DNA from: JBCBAP01 sp038532435
GTDB taxonomy: Bacteria > Pseudomonadota > Alphaproteobacteria > Rhodobacterales > Rhodobacteraceae
DNA length: 6,654 nucleotides
Reading direction: 5' to 3'
NCBI GenBank assembly: GCA_038532435.1
Contig: JBCBAP010000113.1
Span: 1 to 6,654, forward strand
Positions within the stretch are counted from its first letter, which is position 1. Every line of letters begins with the position of its first letter. Under the pieces are notes generated by a model. It was not told where the DNA came from and searched no databases. It was given only the letters and a program-made list of their open reading frames with translations. Position numbers and translations under genes: made by a program. Of this stretch, positions 1-5,603 are shown piece after piece.

Positions 1-195
1 CTGAAGGCCGCGCAGGATACCATTCGCGAGGAGCTGCAGAACTATCCGACCCCGGTCTCCGGGTGCGATGTGCAGTACAACCACTTGATAGGGCAGCGCC
101 ACGCGGTGGCGGACGCGCTTGCTGCCCTTGCCACGCCGAGGTTCGTGGCGACGCCGCGCATTCCCGTCGTGGGCGCCGCGGTGGAGAGCCGGTGA
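1..195 (+). CDS. C-terminal end of an unrecognised protein (5' partial)
   Basis: An open frame runs from the window edge to a TGA at 193-195, giving 64 visible residues. The visible part has a charged amphipathic helix at the start (LKAAQDTIREEL), then a segment with SGCDVQYNHL, a second Ala-rich helix (AVADALAAL) and a Pro/Val-rich tail. I do not recognise the family from this fragment. It is very likely a real gene end, because its stop overlaps the GTG start of the next gene by four bases (GTGA at 192-195), the usual sign of translational coupling within one operon. It is therefore probably part of the same catabolic unit as the dehydrogenase downstream. No signal peptide or membrane segment can be judged from a C-terminal fragment. 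Confidence 0.75.
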   Translation: MKAAQDTIREELQNYPTPVSGCDVQYNHLIGQRHAVADALAALATPRFVATPRIPVVGAAVESR

Positions 196-1187
196 AGGTC
201 CACATCCTCGACGACTGGTTCGACACGCTGCGCACGCTGCCCTGCTTCCGCCTGCTCGACGATCACGAGGTCAGTGTTTGGACCGATCACGAGCCGGATC
301 CCGCGCGACTCGCGGCACGGATTCAGGACGCGGAGGTGCTCGTCCTCTTTCGGGAGCGTACCCCCATTGGCGCGGATCTGCTGGAGCGGCTGACAAACCT
401 GCGGCTGATCTCCCAGCGCAGCGTGTACCCCCATGTCGACGTGGAGGCGTGCTCCCGAAACGGCGTGCTCCTGTGCTCGAACATGCATGCGGGCACGCCG
501 TCCTACGCTGCGGCGGAGCTGACACTCGCGCTGATCCTGGCAAGCTATCGACAGATCCCCGAACAGGTGGCCTCGCTAAGGCAGGGGCGCTGGCAGATGG
601 GTGTTGGGCGGACCTTGCGGGGTCGGACTCTTGGCCTCTACGGCTACGGTCGCATCGCGACGGCGGTTGCTGACATGGCCGATGCCATCGGCATGAGGGT
701 GCAGTGGTGGGGATCGGAGGAGGGCAGGGCCCGCGCCTGTGACGATGGTCGAGACGTGCCGGAGAGCCGACCGGAGTTCTTCGCCACCTCCGATGTGGTC
801 AGCCTGCATGTGCGGCTCAAACCCGCCACCCGCGGCGTGATCACGGCGGAGGATCTCGCGTCGATGTCACCGCGGGCCCTGCTCGTGAACACCTCCCGCT
901 CTGGACTGATCGCCGAAGGCGCGCTCGAGGCGGAGGTCGCCCGTGGTCGCATCTCAGCAGCAGTCGACGTGTTCGACAAGGAACCCTTGCGCGACCCATC
1001 CCATCCTCTTTTGACGCACCCGAACGTGCTGCCAACGCCCCATATCGGCTACGTCACCGAAGACGAGTTTGACCTCCAGTTCATGGACATCTTCGAGCAG
1101 ATCAACGCGTTCGCAGGCGGAGAACCGATCCACATGATCAATCCGGATGTTTGGCTCCAATCGCCGCAGGGCAAGGACATGGCTTGA
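192..1187 (+). CDS. D-isomer-specific 2-hydroxyacid dehydrogenase, NAD(P)-dependent
   Basis: This is a 331-aa cytosolic oxidoreductase of the D-2-hydroxyacid dehydrogenase family, which interconverts 2-hydroxyacids and 2-oxoacids; the substrate here is unknown. The length is usual for the family. Two substrate-binding segments flank a central Rossmann domain of about residues 100-285. The dinucleotide loop is GLYGYGRIA at 148-156, with Ala in place of the third Gly. The catalytic triad is present: Arg236 in NTSRSG, Glu264 in DKEPL and His284 in TPHIG. After the second Rossmann strand the sequence reads MRVQWWG (168-174), so the acidic residue that usually selects NAD is missing; NADP or relaxed cofactor use is an inference. 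The GTG at 192 was chosen because it overlaps the preceding stop and has GGAGAG at 183-188, whereas the longer open frame from 63 adds residues unlike this family. A 55-base gap with a palindromic site separates it from the FAD gene. Confidence 0.93.
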   Translation: MKVHILDDWFDTLRTLPCFRLLDDHEVSVWTDHEPDPARLAARIQDAEVLVLFRERTPIGADLLERLTNLRLISQRSVYPHVDVEACSRNGVLLCSNMHAGTPSYAAAELTLALILASYRQIPEQVASLRQGRWQMGVGRTLRGRTLGLYGYGRIATAVADMADAIGMRVQWWGSEEGRARACDDGRDVPESRPEFFATSDVVSLHVRLKPATRGVITAEDLASMSPRALLVNTSRSGLIAEGALEAEVARGRISAAVDVFDKEPLRDPSHPLLTHPNVLPTPHIGYVTEDEFDLQFMDIFEQINAFAGGEPIHMINPDVWLQSPQGKDMA

Positions 1188-1207
1188 TCTCTTGCGCTGA
1201 ACCATGC

Positions 1208-1225
1208 TGTATCCAAGTGGATACA
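1208..1225. promoter_or_regulatory. Perfect palindrome, likely GntR-type operator
   Basis: The sequence TGTATCCA-AG-TGGATACA is a perfect 8-bp inverted repeat with a 2-base centre. Its size and TGTAT...ATACA outer arms resemble operators of GntR-family (FCD subgroup) repressors, which often control organic-acid catabolism; no regulator gene is visible in the window. It sits between the dehydrogenase stop (1187) and the Shine-Dalgarno of the FAD gene (about 1230-1236), only 17 bases before the start codon. I could not find a convincing -35/-10 pair directly around it. Confidence 0.55.
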
Positions 1226-1242
1226 AAATGGGAGAGAAACGC

Positions 1243-2709
1243 ATGCCCAAGAAGGTAGTCATTGTCGGATCGGGCAACGCCGCGATGAGCGCAGGTATCG
1301 CCGCACTGGAATCCGGGGCCGAGGTGGTGATGCTCGAAAAGGGCGGCGAAGCCTTCGCCGGTGGCAACACCAAATACACCGCCGGTGCGATGCGGTTCGC
1401 CTACGAAAGCTCAGACGACCTGCTCCCCCTTCTTGCGCACCCGGATGACCCGCGCATTCCCCGCACGGACTTTGGCGCTTATTCGGAGGATAAGTTCGCA
1501 GCCGACCTCGCGGGCTTTAACGACGGCGCACCGCTGTCGCCGGAGCAAAAGGTCCTCGTCGGTGAGTCCTACGACGCGGTGCGCTGGCTCGCGGGCCACG
1601 AAGTCAGGTACGAGCCGATCTATTCCCGCCAGTCGTTCGAGAAGGACGGAAGGTTCGTCTTCTGGGGCGGGCTGACCCTCGCGGCTGCGCACGAGGGTGT
1701 GGGTCTCTATGACATGGAGCGTGCAGCGTTCGGCAGGTTGGGCGGGACGCTCCGCTACAACGCTGGCGTCACCGGGCTGATCACCACCGGCGACCGGGTC
1801 ACCGGCGTTCAGGTTGGAACGGAGGAGGTCGTCGCCGATGCCGTCATTCTGGCCTGCGGCGGGTTCGAGGCGGACGAGACCATGCGGGTCGACAATATCG
1901 GCCCTGACTGGTCTGCGGCAAAGGTACGCGGCACGCCCATGAACACGGGCGATGGTCTTCGTATGGCGTGGGCGTTGGGGGCTGCGCGCCACGGCAGCTA
2001 CACCGGCTGTCATGCGACGCCGATGGACCTTCACATGAAGGACTTCGGCAATCTCGACCTGCCCCCCATCGAGCGCAAGAAGTACCGGAAGATCTGTTAC
2101 TTCCTCGGTGTGATGCTAAACGCCGCGGGGGACCGGTTCGTCGATGAGGGGATCAACTTCCGCAACTACACCTACGCTCAGTTCGGGCGCGCGGTGCTTG
2201 AGCAGCCCGGCCACTTCGCCTGGCAGATCTTCGACGCGAAGGTCTTTGACCTGCTCTATGACGAATACTGGTTTGAGGATGCGCATTTCGTCGAGGCGTC
2301 CACGCTCGAGGACCTCGTCGGCAAGCTTGATGGGGTGGATGCGGATGCCGCACTCCGCACGCTTACGGCATTCAACGACGCGGTCGAGAGTGATGTCACA
2401 TTCGATCCCACGATCCTCGATGGGAAGGGGACGTCCGGTCTGTCGCTGGCAAAGTCGAACTGGGCCCAGCGGTTCGACACGGCACCTTTCCGCGCCTACC
2501 CGGTAACCGGAGGCATCACGTTCACCTATGGCGGTCTGCAGGTGGGCGCGCAAGGACAGGTCCTGCGCACGGATGGTTCTGAGATCGCAGGCCTGCACGC
2601 CTGCGGCGAGCTTGTCGGCGGAGTGTTCCACGGGGGCTATCCCGGTGGGTCAGGTCTCACGTCCGGAACGGTGTTCGGCCGCCGCGCCGGAAGGGGCGCG
2701 GCGCACTAG
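1243..2709 (+). CDS. FAD-dependent oxidoreductase, fumarate reductase/tricarballylate dehydrogenase-like (FAD_binding_2)
   Basis: This 488-aa soluble flavoprotein belongs to the fumarate reductase/succinate dehydrogenase flavoprotein superfamily and is closest by eye to proteins annotated as TcuA-like tricarballylate dehydrogenases. The N-terminal FAD site shows VGSGNAAMSAG (8-18), Glu32 in MLEKG for the ribose, and GGNTKYTAGAMR (40-51) on the flavin side. A second FAD segment is VILACGGFE (201-209). The C-terminal FAD closure is GLHACGELVGG (450-460) followed by YPGGSGLTSGTVFGRRAG (466-483). Arg307 in INFRN matches the position of the catalytic Arg of fumarate reductases. The His of the classical active site is absent (GITFTYGG, 424-431), and Tyr466 takes the place of the second substrate Arg. 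The ATG at 1243 was chosen for its GGGAGAG at 1230-1236; an upstream ATG at 1204 would put the palindrome inside the coding region. The physiological substrate and electron acceptor are not readable from the sequence. Confidence 0.9.
   Translation: MPKKVVIVGSGNAAMSAGIAALESGAEVVMLEKGGEAFAGGNTKYTAGAMRFAYESSDDLLPLLAHPDDPRIPRTDFGAYSEDKFAADLAGFNDGAPLSPEQKVLVGESYDAVRWLAGHEVRYEPIYSRQSFEKDGRFVFWGGLTLAAAHEGVGLYDMERAAFGRLGGTLRYNAGVTGLITTGDRVTGVQVGTEEVVADAVILACGGFEADETMRVDNIGPDWSAAKVRGTPMNTGDGLRMAWALGAARHGSYTGCHATPMDLHMKDFGNLDLPPIERKKYRKICYFLGVMLNAAGDRFVDEGINFRNYTYAQFGRAVLEQPGHFAWQIFDAKVFDLLYDEYWFEDAHFVEASTLEDLVGKLDGVDADAALRTLTAFNDAVESDVTFDPTILDGKGTSGLSLAKSNWAQRFDTAPFRAYPVTGGITFTYGGLQVGAQGQVLRTDGSEIAGLHACGELVGGVFHGGYPGGSGLTSGTVFGRRAGRGAAH
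2681..2702. repeat. GC-rich perfect hairpin at the convergent gene ends
   Basis: GCCGCGCC (2681-2688) and GGCGCGGC (2695-2702) form a perfect 8-bp stem with a 6-base loop. It lies in the last codons of the FAD gene and ends four bases before its stop. There is no T-tract on either side, so it is not a standard intrinsic terminator. It may slow polymerase or protect RNA 3' ends at the junction with the opposing gene; this role is inferred. Confidence 0.45.
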
Positions 2710-2716
2710 CATAGCC

Positions 2717-3505
2717 TCATGCGGCGGTGTGGGCCAACATGTCCTCAAGCTTGGTTGCTGCGGACTTCGCCCGCTCGTCGAAATCGCTGTCCCCGGAGGT
2801 GCCGCGCAGATTGCCGAGCCAGAATGCATGGATGGCGCTGAACGCGGGCCGCCCGATGGTGCTGTGCATCGCCTTGAGCGCGTCTTCATCCGTGGAAAGA
2901 ATGAAGTCCACCTGCTCACGCAGCTTGCTGCGGGTCACATCCTCCGGATCCGCAGCCGCGGGCGCCTCTATCTCCGCGCTTTCGATCTCGCTGAGTTCGC
3001 CTGTCGGCATTGAGAACGTGCGGCAGAATTTCGCATCCCTGCGCACCAGAACACCGTCCCGGTCATGGATGACAAGGACCGCCTTCGACCGACGGGCGGC
3101 ATGGGCGAACCGGTCCGACAGATCCGCCAGCACCGCGGCGAAAAGCAGATCCGCTGGCGTCGGGTATCCGGACACCAGATCCGCCTCGGCTCCCACACGC
3201 CGAGTCTCCGTGTCCACATAGTCCCGGATCATCGGGTTTGGGATGAAAGTCGCAATCTCTGCCATTCCCACAGCAAAATCAGCGAGATCGCTGCGCAGAC
3301 CGCGGCTGATCAACAGCTCCGGCACCTGCTTGTCCGCAGCGCTTGCACGCAACGTGATCTCGCTGGCCAACTCGTCCGTGCACAGAATGCGCGTCTGCCG
3401 GGGAAACCGGTTCGTCGCGATCATCTCGAACATCGCTTCATTCCCGCCGGTGAGAATTGCCGCCTCAGGCGCCTCCGCCTGTCCTATCCATGTTCCAAAA
3501 TCCAT
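2717..3505 (-). CDS. Hypothetical protein, 262 aa, unrecognised
   Basis: I do not recognise this protein. The frame is open for 262 codons with high-GC third positions, as in neighbouring genes, so it is probably real. There is no signal peptide or membrane segment, so it is likely cytosolic. A mixed N-terminal part (1-165) contains a likely beta strand and turn around AVLVIHDRDGVLV (142-154). An acidic linker of Glu, Ala and Pro lies at 170-189, followed by a mostly helical C-terminus (190-262). The ATG at 3505 is preferred to the in-frame GTG at 3511 because GGAGGG lies directly against the GTG but at good spacing before the ATG. It is divergent from the three-gene envelope unit and shares a 111-bp intergenic region with it. 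Its stop lies 7 bases from that of the FAD gene, so the two transcripts must collide or overlap. Confidence 0.8.
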   Translation of the reverse strand: MDFGTWIGQAEAPEAAILTGGNEAMFEMIATNRFPRQTRILCTDELASEITLRASAADKQVPELLISRGLRSDLADFAVGMAEIATFIPNPMIRDYVDTETRRVGAEADLVSGYPTPADLLFAAVLADLSDRFAHAARRSKAVLVIHDRDGVLVRRDAKFCRTFSMPTGELSEIESAEIEAPAAADPEDVTRSKLREQVDFILSTDEDALKAMHSTIGRPAFSAIHAFWLGNLRGTSGDSDFDERAKSAATKLEDMLAHTAA

Positions 3506-3545
3506 AACCACCCCTCCGCTCGATCCTTTGCCTCAACTGGCACTT

Positions 3546-3563
3546 ACTTTTGTCACTTTTGTC
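3546..3563. repeat. Tandem 9-bp repeat in the divergent promoter region
   Basis: ACTTTTGTC occurs twice in direct, gap-free tandem (3546-3554 and 3555-3563). It lies between the start codons of the divergent genes at 3505 and 3617. A 9-bp period is close to one helical turn, which would suit two protein subunits bound side by side. It overlaps the expected transcription start of the minus-strand gene. No known regulator motif is recognised. Confidence 0.5.
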
Positions 3564-3591
3564 TTTTACTCCGAGCCATCGAAGACAACAA
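3563..3591 (-). promoter_or_regulatory. Possible sigma-70-type promoter for the 262-aa gene
   Basis: On the minus strand TTGTTG (3591-3586) and TAAAAG (3568-3563) are separated by 17 bases. The -35 matches the consensus at three of six positions and the -10 at four of six, so support is modest. Transcription would begin near 3556, inside the tandem 9-bp repeat, leaving a leader of about 50 bases before the ATG at 3505. Confidence 0.3.
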
Positions 3592-3616
3592 CAACGGCCG
3601 ATCTACGGAGTGCAAT

Positions 3617-3826
3617 GTGTCGAAGATTCTCTACTCGCACCGGATACAGGGCGTGATTCAGCAGTGCGTGAAGGAACTTGGCCTTACGCTGATGTTGAGT
3701 GACGAAAACACAGACCTATCTTTGGCAGACAACGAACAGATGCTGCATGACGTCTGTGCGATGCTAGGCGTCAAAGTACAGAAACACGTAGAAGGCGAAC
3801 GATGTGTCTTTATATTCAGGAAGTGA
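3617..3826 (+). CDS. Small hypothetical protein, 69 aa
   Basis: This is a 69-residue protein I do not recognise, beginning MSKILYSHRI and ending ERCVFIFRK. It has no membrane segment, and its three cysteines (17, 47 and 63) show no metal-binding pattern. The GTG at 3617 was chosen because GGAG at 3607-3610 lies six bases upstream. The frame is open much further upstream, but that extension is antisense to the divergent gene and has no supporting start. The stop is followed after only 15 bases by the ATG of the OmpA-like gene, whose own Shine-Dalgarno (GAGGTGA) fills the gap, so the two are very probably co-transcribed. Codon use is more AT-rich than in the next gene. An alternative ATG at 3615 in another frame gives only a 13-residue peptide. 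Confidence 0.6.
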   Translation: MSKILYSHRIQGVIQQCVKELGLTLMLSDENTDLSLADNEQMLHDVCAMLGVKVQKHVEGERCVFIFRK

Positions 3827-3841
3827 GTGAGGTGATGAGTT

Positions 3842-4729
3842 ATGGGGAGCGATACATCCCGGGAAAAACCGGGACAGAGTAAAGAAGAACAAGCCCTCAG
3901 CGCTGTACAGAAGGGTCGGCGCGCAGGGCTCAGCCTCGCCAGGGCAGAACGGCTGGCGGAGGTTTCGCAGGGTGCACCTGCGGCGGAGGCGGAAGAAACA
4001 CCTCCCACCACTCCTAAAAGTAGAAGTAAAACTCTGGCGGTTTCGCTTTGCGTGATCGCTGCCGCCGCAGCTTTGACTGCAGGCTACACGATGTGGCCTG
4101 GCGTGACGCCGGGAGAGGTTTCTCTGGCTGTGTCGGGCGCAGAAGTGCTCGCCCCGGTTGCGACGCCCGCAGAGAAGACAGAAGAGACCGACATCGTCGA
4201 TTCGCAACTTGAAGCGGAGCCCGCGGAAGCGGCCGGCGAGATCGTCGTTGCCGAGGCCGAGGAGGACCCTCAGCCCCAGGAAACTCTCGCAGTGGCAGCC
4301 ATCGTCGAGCCGGTCCAAGAACCGGAAGCTGTCGTGGAGAATTACGCGATGGCCGCGGAGAACACCGCGCCTGTCGTGCGCCGGGGATGTGCAGGAGAAC
4401 TGCACGCACAGCTTGAACCCCTGCGGATCGAATTCCTGCCCGGGGACAGCGCTCTCGCGCCCGAGTCCGCGAAGCAGATCGAAGACTATGCGGCACTCGT
4501 GGATGCCTGCGATCCGGTGCGCCTGCGCATCGATGGATATGCAGACCCCGACGATGGGGGTCGGCCGTCAACGCTCCTGAGCTGGCGTCGGGCCCAGACC
4601 GTTTTCGAACATCTGGAGGCCGCAGGCTTTCAGATGGAGCACTACACCGCCGTCGGCCATGGAGTGCCGACGCGGGCGCAGACCTTTGAAGACTCACACC
4701 ACCGCTATGTGGAAGTTGGTATCAAGTAA
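3842..4729 (+). CDS. Inner-membrane-anchored OmpA-like peptidoglycan-binding protein
   Basis: This is a 295-aa protein with one membrane anchor and a periplasmic OmpA C-terminal domain that likely binds peptidoglycan. Residues 1-62 are charged and cytoplasmic, ending with basic KSRSK (59-63). A hydrophobic segment follows at about 64-85. Residues 86-180 form a long Ala/Glu/Pro/Val-rich linker able to span the periplasm. The OmpA domain runs from about 183 to 295. In it, GYAD (232-235) and LSWRRAQTV (246-254) match the family signature, with Asp235 and Arg250 at the positions that contact diaminopimelate. Cys183 and Cys223 could form a disulfide. The positive charges before the anchor favour N-in/C-out topology. 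Unlike OmpA there is no outer-membrane barrel, so it resembles MotB- or Pal-type tethering more in layout than in sequence. GAGGTGA at 3829-3835 supports the start. Its partner is unknown; the neighbouring membrane protein is a candidate. Confidence 0.88.
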   Translation: MGSDTSREKPGQSKEEQALSAVQKGRRAGLSLARAERLAEVSQGAPAAEAEETPPTTPKSRSKTLAVSLCVIAAAAALTAGYTMWPGVTPGEVSLAVSGAEVLAPVATPAEKTEETDIVDSQLEAEPAEAAGEIVVAEAEEDPQPQETLAVAAIVEPVQEPEAVVENYAMAAENTAPVVRRGCAGELHAQLEPLRIEFLPGDSALAPESAKQIEDYAALVDACDPVRLRIDGYADPDDGGRPSTLLSWRRAQTVFEHLEAAGFQMEHYTAVGHGVPTRAQTFEDSHHRYVEVGIK

Positions 4730-4765
4730 TGTACGGCCCCGCGCGGGCTGAGAGAGGACGAAACG

Positions 4766-5098
4766 ATGAACGAAGAAGCACAAGGCACCATGATGACGGT
4801 CCTGAACGGAATCGGGTTTGAGCTTTCCCTGCCGGTACTGGTGATCCTTGCGATCGCCCTGTGTGGGTTCATGGCCGGTCGGTTCAGCAAACGCGGCGCG
4901 CGTGACGCGGTGATGGTGGAAACGCCGGACGGACCGCAGCCCGTGGACGCGCTTGAGGATGCGTTTGCCGAAGAGATCAACCGCCAGCGTCGGGAGATTG
5001 CATCGCTTCGTGGAGAGCTCACCCGCGCACGGACCGAGGCGGACCGCCTGCGCCGCCGGGGAAGCAACCGCGCCCCCAGCCGCGTTCGTGTCGTGTAA
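4766..5098 (+). CDS. Small membrane protein with C-terminal coiled coil, 110 aa
   Basis: This is a 110-residue protein with an acidic N-terminus, one hydrophobic segment at about 18-38 and a basic stretch right after it (GRFSKRGAR, 38-46). By the positive-inside rule this places the C-terminus in the cytoplasm. Residues about 64-98 are rich in Glu, Arg and Leu and look like a coiled coil, followed by a short Arg-rich disordered tail. I do not recognise a named family. GAGAGGA at 4752-4758 gives a well-spaced ribosome site for the ATG at 4766; in-frame ATGs at codons 9 and 10 are less well placed. The gene follows the OmpA-like gene by 36 bases, a gap that contains a small GC hairpin (4736-4748), and is the last gene before a strong terminator. 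Co-transcription with the OmpA-like gene is likely. Confidence 0.78.
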   Translation: MNEEAQGTMMTVLNGIGFELSLPVLVILAIALCGFMAGRFSKRGARDAVMVETPDGPQPVDALEDAFAEEINRQRREIASLRGELTRARTEADRLRRRGSNRAPSRVRVV

Positions 5099-5117
5099 GA
5101 CATCTAAAACTTGAATT

Positions 5118-5150
5118 AAAAAGGGCGGGCCTCGCGGCCCGCCCTTTTTT
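5118..5150. terminator. Strong intrinsic terminator, probably bidirectional
   Basis: GGGCGGGCC (5123-5131) and GGCCCGCCC (5136-5144) form a perfect 9-bp GC stem with a TCGC loop. Six T follow (5145-5150), and five A precede the stem (5118-5122), which read as a U-tract on the minus strand. It lies 19 bases after the stop of the 110-aa gene and 18 bases beyond the stop of the BLUF gene, so it can serve both converging transcripts. Confidence 0.93.
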
Positions 5151-5168
5151 CATCGCCTTGGTACAGGC

Positions 5169-5603
5169 TCAGCTCAGCTCTGCCGAGAGATCCTGAAGAA
5201 CATCCAGAAGGCTGTCGACGTTGACCGTTTCCGGGTTCACTTCCGCGTTCGAGAAGTAACGCAGGAACACTTTCTTGGTCTTGTCGTCCATACCCTCGTG
5301 CAAACCCATCGACCAGGTCGGGAACATGCGCTCGCGCACGTCCGAACAGGAAATCAGGATCACGTTGATGTGGCGCGGATCCTTTGCGATCCGGTGATAC
5401 GTCGAGCTCACCTCAGCGCGCCCACCTTCAAGAACCTGCAGGAAGTAGGTGCCGTTATAGTGCAGAATTCCGGTGATGTTGTTGGGCGTGTTGTTGCGGT
5501 GACAGCTCGCGATCAGATCGCGCATCTCCAACGAAAGCGACGGGTTGCGCTGGCTGTAGTAGACCAGTCTGATCAGGTTCGTGGTACTGTCCTTTTCATC
5601 CAC
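5169..5603 (-). CDS. Stand-alone BLUF-domain blue-light photoreceptor
   Basis: This is a 144-aa soluble protein made of one BLUF domain (about residues 10-105) and a short C-terminal helical extension (about 108-144). BLUF domains bind FAD and shift their hydrogen-bond network on blue-light absorption. Aligned by eye with AppA, all key residues are present: Tyr15 (AppA Tyr21), Asn38 (Asn45), Gln56 (Gln63) in FLQVLEG, and Trp97 and Met99 (Trp104, Met106) in WSM. There is no attached EAL, GGDEF or cyclase output domain, so it must act through a partner protein, as PixD- or BlrB-type proteins do; the partner is not in view. The start is GTG at 5603, directly after an in-frame stop (5604-5606), with no clear Shine-Dalgarno; no other good in-frame start precedes the domain. 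A LexA-box match lies upstream. Transcription ends at the shared terminator. Confidence 0.95.
   Translation of the reverse strand: MDEKDSTTNLIRLVYYSQRNPSLSLEMRDLIASCHRNNTPNNITGILHYNGTYFLQVLEGGRAEVSSTYHRIAKDPRHINVILISCSDVRERMFPTWSMGLHEGMDDKTKKVFLRYFSNAEVNPETVNVDSLLDVLQDLSAELS

Noticed and set aside
1204..1242. An earlier ATG (1204 or 1228) for the FAD enzyme
   Set aside because: It would add 13 or 5 residues unlike the family N-terminus and the longer form would cover the palindrome; the ATG at 1243 has a well-spaced GGGAGAG and begins MPKKVVIVGSG as expected.
1187..1242. Promoter around the palindrome
   Set aside because: TACAAA near 1222 could be a -10, but transcription would start after the ribosome site and no -35 is present.
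3065..3616. Long upstream extension of the 69-aa small gene frame
   Set aside because: It is antisense to the 262-aa gene, has no ribosome site, and the GTG at 3617 has a good one.
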